A DNA stretch of 64,000 nucleotides from Bog-159 sp963843255. GTDB taxonomy: Bacteria > Acidobacteriota > Terriglobia > Bryobacterales > Bryobacteraceae. Below the pieces are notes generated by a model. It ran no database searches. It had not been told where the DNA came from and saw nothing but the letters and a program-made list of their open reading frames with translations. Position numbers and translations under genes: made by a program. Positions 48,619 to 56,965 of this stretch are shown here, in pieces (the stretch's first letter is position 1; every line of letters starts with the position of its first letter). Location of the stretch: assembly GCA_963843255.1 (NCBI GenBank), contig CAWJJQ010000010.1, positions 372,001 to 436,000 of the forward strand, written 5' to 3'.

Positions 48619-48648
48619 TTGACGCTGGCGCGCCCTGGACGCGATACT
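48619..48648 (+). promoter_or_regulatory. Promoter of the ABC-2 exporter operon, probably leaderless
   Basis: -35 TTGACG (48619-48624), 18-nt spacer, -10 GATACT (48643-48648), then six bases (AGAAAA) to ATG 48655. The spacing puts transcription start at the start codon. The TTG of an upstream in-frame start is part of the -35, which argues against that start. Confidence 0.65.
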
Positions 48649-48654
48649 AGAAAA

Positions 48655-49599
48655 ATGCTCCCATCTTCAGCGCCTCCGGCTCTGTGTGTCCGGAACCTGC
48701 GCAAGGCGTACAAAGATGTCGTCGCCGTTGACGGCCTGGAGCTGGAAGTGCGCGCCGGCGAGTGTTTCGGCCTGCTGGGACCTAATGGCGCCGGGAAAAC
48801 CACCACCATCGAAATCTGCGAGGGCTTGACCGCCGCCGATTCCGGCGATGTCGAGCTGCTGGGAATGCGCTGGGGGTCCGCCGCGCAGGAGCTGCGCCAG
48901 CGACTTGGTATCCAACTCCAAGAGACGCAACTGGGCGACAAGGTCACCGTACTCGAAACCATCCGTTTGTTTCGCAGCTTCTTCCGGCAGGGGCCGCCAC
49001 CTGCGGAGGTGATCGCGCTGGTGCAGCTCGAAGAAAAGACAAACTCCCGGGTGGGGGGATTGTCCGGCGGCCAGAAGCAGCGGCTGGCGCTGGCGTGCGC
49101 GCTGGTCGGCGATCCAGATTTTATTTTCCTGGATGAGCCCACCACCGGCCTCGATCCGCAGGCCCGCCGCCAGCTTTGGGAGCTGATCGAACAGTTCAAG
49201 CTGCAAGGCCGCAGCATCCTGCTGACCACGCATTACATGGATGAGGCCGAGCGCCTATGCGACCGCGTTGCGATCATGGATCATGGCAAAGTGATCGCAC
49301 AGGGCACGCCGCGCGAATTAATCGCCTCCATCGGGGTCGAACATATGGTCGAATTCTCTGCCGGCGGCGCGGCTAAAACGCTGGACGCCCCCGCCCTGCG
49401 CGCGCTCGAAGGCGTGCGCGACGTGCATGCCGAAAACGGCACGGTGCAGATGCAGGTGACCGAACTGCACCGTGCGGTCCCCGCCCTACTGGGCGAACTG
49501 GAACGCCAGGGCGTTCCGCTCACCGAGCTGCGTACCCACTCGGCTACCTTGGAGGATGTCTTCGTCACCTTGACGGGACGGCATTTGCGCGATGAGTGA
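48655..49599 (+). CDS. ABC-2 exporter ATP-binding protein
   Basis: 314-aa ATPase of the DrrA/multidrug-lipid export type. Walker A GPNGAGKTTT, Q-loop 'IQLQETQLGDKVT', signature LSGGQKQR, Walker B FIFLDEPTTGLDP and H-loop 'LLTTHYMDEAERLCDR'. A C-terminal DUF4162-like segment ends 'LEDVFVTLTGRHLRDE', typical of this class. ATG 48655 follows a -10 box by six bases. The permease start overlaps the end by 8 bp. The exported substrate is unknown. Confidence 0.95.
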   Translation: MLPSSAPPALCVRNLRKAYKDVVAVDGLELEVRAGECFGLLGPNGAGKTTTIEICEGLTAADSGDVELLGMRWGSAAQELRQRLGIQLQETQLGDKVTVLETIRLFRSFFRQGPPPAEVIALVQLEEKTNSRVGGLSGGQKQRLALACALVGDPDFIFLDEPTTGLDPQARRQLWELIEQFKLQGRSILLTTHYMDEAERLCDRVAIMDHGKVIAQGTPRELIASIGVEHMVEFSAGGAAKTLDAPALRALEGVRDVHAENGTVQMQVTELHRAVPALLGELERQGVPLTELRTHSATLEDVFVTLTGRHLRDE

Positions 49600-50686
49600 C
49601 ATAACCGCGGTTCCAAATTTTCGCCCCCGGGAGGCCGCCGCCAAACTGCCGCGCGACTCGGCGCTGGCGGATCATCCGCTGGTGCAGTTGACCCTCACTC
49701 GTTTTCGCGAGTTCATGCGCGAGCCGGAAGCGCTCTTCTGGGTTTTCATATTTCCGATCCTGCTGGCCGCCGGTCTGGGGCTGGCATTTCGCAACCGACC
49801 GGCGGAGGTGCTGAAGATTGCCACCGTCACGCCTGAGCTGGCGCAATCGCTGCGCAAAGAAAAGCTGCTGGATGTCCAACTTCTCTCCGGCAAGGCCGCC
49901 GAGGAAGCCCTGCGCACCGGCAAAGTCGCGCTGCTGGCCGTGCCCGGACCCGGATCGGTAGTCTACCACTACGACGATACGAACCCCGAAGGCCGCACCG
50001 CCCGTATGCTGGCGGAACGTGCCGTGGAGCGCGCCGCGGGTCGCGTGGACCCGGTGGCCTCGTCCGATCGCCTGATGCGCGAGCCTGGCTCCCGCTATAT
50101 CGATTTCCTGATCCCGGGCCTGCTGGGCATGAATCTCATGGGCAGCGCGATCTGGGGCATGGGCTTTGCCATCGTGGATGCGCGGCGCAGGAAGCTCATG
50201 AAGCGCCTGATCGCCACGCCGATGCCGAGGCACTATTATCTGCTCTCGTTCCTTTTTTCCCGGCTGATCCTGCTGATCGTCGAAGTGGGATTCCTGTTGG
50301 GCTTCGGCGTGTTCGTCTTCAAAGTGCCCTTGCGCGGTTCCCTGCCCGACCTCATCGTGCTGTGCATCATCACTTCACTGTCGTTCGGCGCCCTGGGCCT
50401 GTTGATCGCTTCGCGCGTGCAGACCATCGAAGCCGCGTCCGGCTTGATGAACCTGGTGATGATGCCCATGTGGATCGTATCCGGCGTGTTTTTCTCAGCG
50501 CAGCGCTTTCCCGACGCGATCCAGCCCGTAATCAAGGCGCTGCCGTTGACGGCCGCCATCGACGCGCTGCGCGCCAACATGCTGCAAGGCGCCGGCCTGC
50601 CGCAGCTCTCCGCCCAACTGATGGTGCTGGCCGCGTGGCTGGTGATCTGCTTCCCGATCGCTTTAAAGCTCTTCCGCTGGCGCTGA
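49592..50686 (+). CDS. ABC-2 type permease
   Basis: 364-aa membrane component: one TM near the N-terminus ('ALFWVFIFPILLAAGLGLAF'), a large extracytoplasmic loop, then five TM segments from about residue 170 ('FLIPGLLGMNLMGSAIWGMGFAIVDARRRKLMKRLIATPM' region, 'GVFFSAQRFPDAIQPVIKALP'). The KLMKRLIATPM..YYLLS pattern is typical of ABC2_membrane exporters. It is translationally coupled to its ATPase by overlap. Confidence 0.94.
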   Translation: MSDITAVPNFRPREAAAKLPRDSALADHPLVQLTLTRFREFMREPEALFWVFIFPILLAAGLGLAFRNRPAEVLKIATVTPELAQSLRKEKLLDVQLLSGKAAEEALRTGKVALLAVPGPGSVVYHYDDTNPEGRTARMLAERAVERAAGRVDPVASSDRLMREPGSRYIDFLIPGLLGMNLMGSAIWGMGFAIVDARRRKLMKRLIATPMPRHYYLLSFLFSRLILLIVEVGFLLGFGVFVFKVPLRGSLPDLIVLCIITSLSFGALGLLIASRVQTIEAASGLMNLVMMPMWIVSGVFFSAQRFPDAIQPVIKALPLTAAIDALRANMLQGAGLPQLSAQLMVLAAWLVICFPIALKLFRWR

Positions 50687-50719
50687 GGCGATCCGTGTCC
50701 GCGCGGTAGAGGGTGCCCT

Positions 50720-50728
50720 TGCTATCCT
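50720..50728 (+). promoter_or_regulatory. Extended -10 promoter upstream of the 50787 gene
   Basis: TGCTATCCT (TGn plus TATCCT, 4 of 6 to consensus). It predicts a leader of about 50 nt carrying GAGGAG before ATG 50787. Confidence 0.45.
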
Positions 50729-50786
50729 AAAAAGAGACCGGCCGCCGCACTCACGCCGGGAATCCCACCGAGGAGCAAGACATCCT

Positions 50787-51236
50787 ATGTCGAAACATGA
50801 CGAAGCAGATCTCATTCTTAAGCTTTACGAATTGCGTCGCGATGCCACCATGCGCAAGGCGCGCGACTGGTATTTTCTGGAATTCAACCCGGAAGACCGG
50901 ACCGATTTTGATAAGGCCATGCTGGGCGAGCACAGCGGCCACCTTCGCATGGTCATGAGTTACTGGGATATGGCTGCCGCTATGGTCAACCACGGAGCCA
51001 TCAGCATCGAGCTGTTTAACGATACCAACGGCGAACACATCGGTGTCTTTTCCAAAATGGAGAAGCTCCTGAACGAAGTCCGCCCGGTGTATGGACCCTA
51101 TCTGCTCGTCCATTTGGAAAAGCTGATCGATGCCACTCCCGGCGGACGTGAGCGGGTAGCCCAAACGCGCGAGCGGATGAAGGGCATTCGCGCCGAATTC
51201 GAGCGCGCGCGGTCGAGCGCCGCGGTCTCCGCTTAG
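50787..51236 (+). CDS. Conserved-looking cytoplasmic protein, function unknown
   Basis: 149 aa, largely helical and charged, with no signal or TM. Notable text: 'LILKLYELRRDATMRKARDWYFLEFNP', 'SGHLRMVMSYWDMAAAMVNHGAISIELFNDTNGEHIGVFSK', 'PGGRERVAQTRERMKGIRAEF'. The MRKARDW / SYWDMAA / GAIS pattern looks like a compact conserved helical family, but I cannot name it. GAGGAG precedes the ATG by about 12 nt. It lies between an exporter and a site-2 protease on the same strand. Confidence 0.85.
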   Translation: MSKHDEADLILKLYELRRDATMRKARDWYFLEFNPEDRTDFDKAMLGEHSGHLRMVMSYWDMAAAMVNHGAISIELFNDTNGEHIGVFSKMEKLLNEVRPVYGPYLLVHLEKLIDATPGGRERVAQTRERMKGIRAEFERARSSAAVSA

Positions 51237-51310
51237 GTGTGAAATCGTCCTGCTAAGCCAACTGGCCGATCCAGGCTTTCTTGCGACAATGGTAGTGCAG
51301 CCATTGCCGT

Positions 51311-52447
51311 ATGCCTGATCACGATCCAACCGATGTAAAACCGAAGCCGGCATCCAGTACCGGCACGCTGGGCGTAATCCGTATCTTCGGCGTGCCGGTA
51401 CGCTTGCACTTCACCTTCATCCTGCTGCTGATCTTTCTGGTCTTCATCGGCGTCGGCGACCGCCAGTCGGGACCCATGACCGCGTTGTATGTGCTGGGCC
51501 TGTTTGCGTCGGTGCTGTTGCACGAGTTAGGTCATACGCTGGTCGCCCGCCATTATGGCATCCATACCACCGAAATCGTGATGTATCCCATCGGAGGCGT
51601 GTCGCGTCCCGAGCGTATACCCAAAGGCCGCGAGGAATTCTGGATCGCCATCAGCGGACCGCTGGTCAACGCCCTGATCGCCGCGGCCCTTTTCAGCTGG
51701 CTGGCCGCCCATCACCAGTTCGTGCCCATCGAACTGCTGCGCGATCCCACCAACGCCAACCTCGCGGAGCGCATAGCCACCGGCAATTTCCTGCTATTTG
51801 CGTTCAACCTGCTGCCTGCTTACCCGATGGATGGCGGCCGTGTGCTGCGCTCCGCCCTCATGCTGTTCAAGCCCGAAGAAGAAGCCACTCGCCTGGCTGC
51901 CAGCGCAGGACAGGCCCTGGCCGCCATGCTTGGCTTGTATGGCTTGCTTTATTCAAATTTCATTGTAGTGTTCATCGCCATGTTCATCTACATCGGCGCC
52001 TCGCAGGAGGGCGCCACAGTGCGCGGCCGCCTGCTCACCACAGGCGTTCCGGTGCGCGCGGCTATGATCACTGACTTCCGTACCCTCTCGCACGGCGAAA
52101 GCATCCGCGATGCCGGCAACCTCTTGCTGGCTACCTCACAGCACGACTTTCCGGTGATGCACGGCGATTCCGTTTTGGGCCTCTTGACCCGAGCTGCCCT
52201 GCTGCGCGCCATGATGACTGAGGGTCCGGATGCCTACGTGGCTTCAGCCATGGATCGCAACCCGAAGCGCTTCGCGCCGGACACGCCCCTCTCCGATGTG
52301 CTGGCCGATCTCTCCGGCCCGCGCGCTTGCGCGCTGGTAATGGACGGGGATAAGCTGGTTGGCCTGCTTACTTCCGAAAACGTTTCGTCGTTCATCCTGC
52401 TGCGGCAAGTGGCCATGCAGCAACAAGCCCGTATCCAGGCCCGATGA
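51311..52447 (+). CDS. Site-2 protease family (M50) with C-terminal CBS pair
   Basis: 378-aa intramembrane metalloprotease of the SpoIVFB/Rv2625c-like group. HELGH (71-75) and 'FNLLPAYPMDGGRVLRSAL' supply the zinc ligands. Six TM segments make up the first 225 residues. Two CBS repeats follow ('MITDFRTLSHGESIRDAGNLLL', 'MDRNPKRFAPDTPLSDVLADL'), likely sensing adenine nucleotides in the cytoplasm. It may process an anti-sigma factor or other membrane regulator; the substrate is not evident locally. ATG start in a 74-nt gap with no clear RBS. Confidence 0.94.
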   Translation: MPDHDPTDVKPKPASSTGTLGVIRIFGVPVRLHFTFILLLIFLVFIGVGDRQSGPMTALYVLGLFASVLLHELGHTLVARHYGIHTTEIVMYPIGGVSRPERIPKGREEFWIAISGPLVNALIAAALFSWLAAHHQFVPIELLRDPTNANLAERIATGNFLLFAFNLLPAYPMDGGRVLRSALMLFKPEEEATRLAASAGQALAAMLGLYGLLYSNFIVVFIAMFIYIGASQEGATVRGRLLTTGVPVRAAMITDFRTLSHGESIRDAGNLLLATSQHDFPVMHGDSVLGLLTRAALLRAMMTEGPDAYVASAMDRNPKRFAPDTPLSDVLADLSGPRACALVMDGDKLVGLLTSENVSSFILLRQVAMQQQARIQAR

Positions 52448-52623
52448 CCGCCCAGTACGTCACACCGCATGGAGCCAGTCGGCCGGCCTCGGCGGGTTGT
52501 CCCCAAATCGATGGCTACAAAGGCAGCCCGCTCCGGCCCGGCGGGCGGCGTTCGTGACCTCCGGCATAAATGTAGTCTGGAACCAGGCGTCTTGTCGCTT
52601 AATCCGACACCCTATGGAGCCTT

Positions 52624-53646
52624 ATGATCCCACCAGAAAAGAGCGCTGCCGTGGTTCGTGGCCTGGAGCAAGCTTTCGGCGCGGCCACCATCGAAGATAT
52701 TCGTGCGATGACCAGCGGCCTCAGCTCGGACCTCATTTTTCGCATTGTCGTCAAGCGATCTCCATACCTGCTCCGCATCATGACGCGCATCGATGAAAGG
52801 ATGGATCCTGCCCGCATATTCGCATGCATGAGCGCCGCCGCGGAAGCGGGTCTTACGCCTTGCGTCCGATACAGCAACGCGGAAGACGGAATATCAATTA
52901 CCGACTTTGTCGCCGCCGTGCCCTTTCCGGCAACGCAGGCTCTGGTTCAGCTTCCGGGCACGCTGCGAAGACTCCATGCGCTGCCGCCGTTTTCCAAAAC
53001 GTTCAATTACGTCACAGCGCACAACGGTTTCATCTGGAGGTTCCGCAAGGCAGGTCTGGTCCCCCAGTGCGAAATCGAGGAAGCCTTCACCCGGTACGAT
53101 CAGGTGTGCGCCACATACCCGCGTCTCGATGCGGATATGGTGTCGTGCCACAGCGACCTGAAGCCGGAGAACATCCTATTCGACGGCCAACGCGTATGGC
53201 TGGTGGGCTGGCAAGCTGCTTTCGTGAACGACCGCTACTTCGATCTGGCCGTCGCTGCAAACTTCGTGGTTACCAACAACGCAGATGAATGGACTTACCT
53301 CGGGCAGTATTTCGGCCAACCGGCGGACGATTACCAGCGCGCCAAGTTCTTCTTAATGCGTCAGGTGTTGCACATGTTCTCCGCCGCGGTTTTTCTTTCG
53401 CTGGGATCGGCGGGCAGACCGGTGAGCCAAAGTGAGAACCTGCCCGCATTTGGAGACTTTCACAGGCGCATCTGGGCGGGCGAGGTCAACCTGGCGGAAA
53501 ACGATCAGAAGATCGTCTATGGCATGGTTCATTGGGAACAGTTCCTAAAGAGCGTGCGTCAATCGCGATTTGACGAAGCTCTCGGAATCGTCTCAGAGCG
53601 AAATATAGAGGAGAGCGGGCGTCTACTCTTGCCGGCTTCTCCATAA
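52624..53646 (+). CDS. APH/choline-kinase-like protein with altered metal site
   Basis: 340-aa phosphotransferase-fold protein. The N-lobe has 'GAATIEDIRAMTSGLSSDLIFRIVVKRSPYLLRIM'. The catalytic loop HSDLKPENIL is intact (176-185, base Asp178). The second metal-binding Asp, expected in 'LVDW', is Gly195 (VWLVGWQAAF); GGC differs from GAC by one base. The rest of the family text 'AAFVNDRYFDLAVAANFVV' is kept. Activity as a small-molecule kinase is therefore doubtful. GGAG lies close upstream of the ATG; the 176-nt gap before it shows nothing else. Confidence 0.88.
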   Translation: MIPPEKSAAVVRGLEQAFGAATIEDIRAMTSGLSSDLIFRIVVKRSPYLLRIMTRIDERMDPARIFACMSAAAEAGLTPCVRYSNAEDGISITDFVAAVPFPATQALVQLPGTLRRLHALPPFSKTFNYVTAHNGFIWRFRKAGLVPQCEIEEAFTRYDQVCATYPRLDADMVSCHSDLKPENILFDGQRVWLVGWQAAFVNDRYFDLAVAANFVVTNNADEWTYLGQYFGQPADDYQRAKFFLMRQVLHMFSAAVFLSLGSAGRPVSQSENLPAFGDFHRRIWAGEVNLAENDQKIVYGMVHWEQFLKSVRQSRFDEALGIVSERNIEESGRLLLPASP

Positions 53647-53662
53647 AGGGCAACAGGTTCCC

Positions 53663-55363
53663 TCAAGGTATCAAAGGCAGCACCAAAGCCGACGGATGCT
53701 GCGCGTCGTGATAGATCTTCTGCTCAGCCTTCTTCATCCGCGCCGAACCGGCGATGGTCTCGCCCGTATTCAAATTCCGATCGAACCGTGGAAAGTTGCT
53801 GCTCGACACGTACAGCCGGATGCGATGTCCCGCCTTGAACACGTTGCTGGTGGCCCACATGTCGATCTCGTATTTGTAGATCTTCCCCGGTTCGATCGCC
53901 GCGGGACTTGCGGTCCCGTCGCGGTAGCGCGCGCGCACGATGCCGTCGGTCAGGAAGCGCGCGTAGCCAGATGGCTCCACGTCCGCTAACAAAGCCGTGA
54001 AATCGGTGTCCACCGCCGAACTGGAGGCATAAACGGTCGCCTTGATCCAGCCGGTAGCCTCCACATCCTTCGCGAGGGGCGGCGTGGAAAAGATGAGGAC
54101 ATCAGGCCGCCCTTCGTTGGGCCGCTGGTCCGCCGGTCCCGGTGGATACTGGTTGCCGCAGCACAATCGTCCGCCGATCGTGGGCACGGGATGCGCCGGA
54201 TCGTATTCGTAGCTTTCCGGCTCCCCGTTTGCCGGCCCTTCCATGCTCAAGGCGCCCTTGCCCAGGTAGTAATTCGTGTACTTCGTGCGCGCCAGCGGAA
54301 ACTCCTGCTCGTCGCGCCACACGTTTTCGCCCATTACAAAGATACGCACGGGAGTCCCCGATGCATATTCGTTGTGTATGCCTTTCAGCGCGTAGTCGGA
54401 CCACCGCAGCACCACGCCGTCGCTGTCCTGCACCGCGGCCTTGCCGAAGGTAACGTCGCCTATCTTGCCTTCGGGTGAGGTTTCGGCGTGCGCCCACGGG
54501 CCCAGCAGCAGCCGCTGGTCCCCGCCCGCCGGCGATTGCTTTCGCATTCCCAGGTAATTCTGGATCGTGCCTTTCAGAAAGATGTCGTGCCAGCCGCCGG
54601 CGTGCAGGGCCTTTACGTTCATAGAGGCGTAATGATCGGAGATCTTCCAGGGCTTCCAGTATTCGTCGTCGCGCTCGTGCGCCACCCAGTCGCGGAAATA
54701 AGGTGCCAGCGCGGGAACCGCCGGCAGTTCCAGCATTCGATAGCTATCCACCGGGAGCTGCGGCACCCACGATTTGGGATCTTCCAGCCCCGCTGCTTTG
54801 CGGCGCAGAGTATCCACGGCGAGACCGCTCGACCAGGAACTGGCGAACCATTGCATCAACGCACCGCTCTGATATGTCCAGCCGTCGTAATATTCCGAAG
54901 CAGTGACGTATGGCTGGATGGCGACCAGGTGCGGCGGAGACGCGATGGCCGTCAGCATCTGCGTAGCTCCCACGTACGATCCGCCGAACATCCCCACCTT
55001 GCCGTTGCCATAAGGCAGGCGCGCGGCCCACTCCACTGTGTCGTAGCCGTCCTGACTTTCATAGCGGAATGGATAGAACTCACCCCCAGAATCGAAGCGG
55101 CCGCGCGTATCCTGAATGATGACGACGTATCCCTGCGCCGCCATCTTGTTGGCCGAGCCCTCGGCGCCCGCGCGATTGTACGGCGTCCTTTGGAGCAACA
55201 CCGGAAACTTGCCTTCCGTGTCCGGCCGGTAAACATCGGCGACCAGTTTGACGCCATCGCGCATCTCAACGGCCACGCCGTTGTGAATGGCCACGCGGTA
55301 GGGCTGGCCGGTGGCCTGTAGCGCGAATGCAAGTGAGAGAGAAGCGACTATGTGGAGGCGCAT
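53663..55363 (-). CDS. CocE/NonD family secreted hydrolase
   Basis: 566 aa. A signal peptide (cleavage near residue 19) precedes an X-Pro dipeptidyl-peptidase S15-type alpha/beta hydrolase: 'VEMRDGVKLVADVYRPDTEG', 'RTPYNR', 'QDTRGRFDSGGEF', nucleophile Ser129 in GMFGGSYVG, and a lid plus C-terminal jelly-roll domain ('ATVYASSSAVDTDFTALLADVEPSGYA', 'IDMWATSNVFKAGHRIRLYVSSSNFPRF'). It hydrolyses esters or peptides in the periplasm; the exact substrate is unknown. Unlike the partial homologue at the left edge its elbow is canonical. Convergent with the APH-like gene. Confidence 0.95.
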   Translation of the reverse strand: MRLHIVASLSLAFALQATGQPYRVAIHNGVAVEMRDGVKLVADVYRPDTEGKFPVLLQRTPYNRAGAEGSANKMAAQGYVVIIQDTRGRFDSGGEFYPFRYESQDGYDTVEWAARLPYGNGKVGMFGGSYVGATQMLTAIASPPHLVAIQPYVTASEYYDGWTYQSGALMQWFASSWSSGLAVDTLRRKAAGLEDPKSWVPQLPVDSYRMLELPAVPALAPYFRDWVAHERDDEYWKPWKISDHYASMNVKALHAGGWHDIFLKGTIQNYLGMRKQSPAGGDQRLLLGPWAHAETSPEGKIGDVTFGKAAVQDSDGVVLRWSDYALKGIHNEYASGTPVRIFVMGENVWRDEQEFPLARTKYTNYYLGKGALSMEGPANGEPESYEYDPAHPVPTIGGRLCCGNQYPPGPADQRPNEGRPDVLIFSTPPLAKDVEATGWIKATVYASSSAVDTDFTALLADVEPSGYARFLTDGIVRARYRDGTASPAAIEPGKIYKYEIDMWATSNVFKAGHRIRLYVSSSNFPRFDRNLNTGETIAGSARMKKAEQKIYHDAQHPSALVLPLIP

Positions 55364-55639
55364 CGGTACTCATCATAATCCGGATCATTGTGGGTCGCGT
55401 AAAACGGGGCACACCGTGCCGCCACGATTGCGCGGGTCTTATCTTGTTTGGCGCGGCGGACGCGCGCCCCTTTGCGCTGGTGGGGGTCGCGCAAAACGGA
55501 GAACGGCCGCGATCCCACGAATCGTCGAATTCTCGTGTTGGTTTGGCCCCGCCGCCGGCCGCGCTTTCGCGCTTTGTCGCGCCGAAAAATCGCTGCGTTG
55601 GCCCGCTGCCGCTTGTGCTACATTCGTGAAGTCCCCGCC

Positions 55640-56965
55640 ATGCAAGCCATCATCGAAGCCCGAAAAGTGGAGAAATCATACGGTTCGGAAGCAGATGGTT
55701 ACATTCAGGTGATTGCGCCCACCGACCTGGCCATCTACCCGGGCGAGATCCTGGCCGTGCTGGGGCCTTCCGGCTCCGGCAAATCCACGTTATTGCGCAT
55801 TTTGACGGGCCTCGCGCGACCCTCCGCCGGAGCCGTCATCCACCATGGCCACGAGGTCGGAGGCCCCTGTGAGAATGTTTCAATCGTGTTTCAGAGTTTC
55901 GCGCTTTTTCCCTGGCTCACGGTGGTCGAAAATGTCGCGGCGCCGTTGAAAGCGCGCGGCGTGCCGGCCGCGGAACGCAACGAGCGCAGCATCAAGATCC
56001 TGGACACCGTGGGGCTCGATGGTTTCGAAAATGCGTACCCCAAGGAACTCTCGGGAGGCATGAAGCAGCGCGTGGGTTTCGCGCGCGCGCTGGTGGTGGA
56101 GCCCGAAGTGCTGTTCATGGACGAGCCTTTCTCCGCGCTCGACGTGCTTACCGCCGAGAACCTGCGCGGTGAATTGCTGGAGTTGTGGCAGAGCCACAAA
56201 ATGCCCACGCGCGCGGTCTTCGTGGTCACCCACAATATCGAGGAAGCCGTCCTGCTGGCCGATCGCATCATAGTGCTGGGAAAGAATCCAGCCACCATCC
56301 GCACCGATTTCCGCGTGCTGCTGGATCGCCCGCGCGAACGCAAAGATCCCCGCTTCACCAACCTGGTGGATTATATTTACCGCGTCCTGACCCGCCCCGA
56401 TCTGGCGCCCGCACAGCCCGAGATACCGATCGCGCAGCGTCCCAAACCGAAATACCAGATGCTGCCGCACGCCCGCCGGGGCGCGGTCGCCGGCTTGCTT
56501 GAAATGCTGGCGGACCGCAACGGGCGCGACGACATGTATCGCCTGGCGGCCGCGTTGTCTTTCGAAATCGACGACCTGCTGCCGGTGGTGGATGCGGCCG
56601 GCCTGCTGGGCTTCGCCAAGGTCGAGGAAGGCGACGTCGAACTCACGCCGGCGGGCCGCGCGTTTGCCGAAGCCGATATTCTGCGCCGTAAGGAGCTGTT
56701 TCGCGCGGCCGTGCTCGAAAATATTTCCCTCATTCGCGAGATCACCCGCTCGCTCGAGGCCCGCGCCGATCATTCGCTGCCGGATGGCGTCTTCGAAGAT
56801 CTTCTCGACGAACACTTCAGCGAAGAAGAAGCCAAGGCGCAGCTCGAGACGGCCATCAACTGGGGCCGCTACGCGGAGCTGTTCGATCACGATTCCGATA
56901 CGCACCGCTTCTTTCTGCCGGAAGAAGCACCCGCCCCAGACCAGCCTGAGGCGGCTTCGCGTTGA
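55640..56965 (+). CDS. NitT/TauT-like ABC ATPase with AAA-associated C-terminal domain
   Basis: 441 aa. N-terminal ATPase: Walker A GPSGSGKST, Q-loop 'IVFQSFALFPWLTVVENVA', signature LSGGMKQR, Walker B VLFMDEPFSALD and H-loop 'VVTHNIEEAVLLADR'. The 180-residue C-terminal extension from about residue 255 ('GLLEMLADRNGRDDMYRLAAALSFEIDDLLPVVDAAGLLGF', 'AEADILRRKELFRAAVLE') matches the AAA-associated C-terminal domain (PF09821 type), a winged-helix-like regulatory part. ATG 55640 begins exactly at the ATPase fold. A TGCTACATT element (55616-55624) may be the -10. The permease overlaps its end by 4 bp. Confidence 0.94.
   Translation: MQAIIEARKVEKSYGSEADGYIQVIAPTDLAIYPGEILAVLGPSGSGKSTLLRILTGLARPSAGAVIHHGHEVGGPCENVSIVFQSFALFPWLTVVENVAAPLKARGVPAAERNERSIKILDTVGLDGFENAYPKELSGGMKQRVGFARALVVEPEVLFMDEPFSALDVLTAENLRGELLELWQSHKMPTRAVFVVTHNIEEAVLLADRIIVLGKNPATIRTDFRVLLDRPRERKDPRFTNLVDYIYRVLTRPDLAPAQPEIPIAQRPKPKYQMLPHARRGAVAGLLEMLADRNGRDDMYRLAAALSFEIDDLLPVVDAAGLLGFAKVEEGDVELTPAGRAFAEADILRRKELFRAAVLENISLIREITRSLEARADHSLPDGVFEDLLDEHFSEEEAKAQLETAINWGRYAELFDHDSDTHRFFLPEEAPAPDQPEAASR

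Noticed and set aside
55364..55639. Possible RNA gene upstream of the NitT/TauT-like ATPase
   Set aside because: The gap is GC-rich with short inverted stretches, but no cloverleaf, T-loop sequence or long stem could be drawn.
55880..56905. Long minus-strand ORF over the ABC ATPase
   Set aside because: The plus-strand ATPase has all nucleotide-binding motifs; the antisense product has no family likeness.
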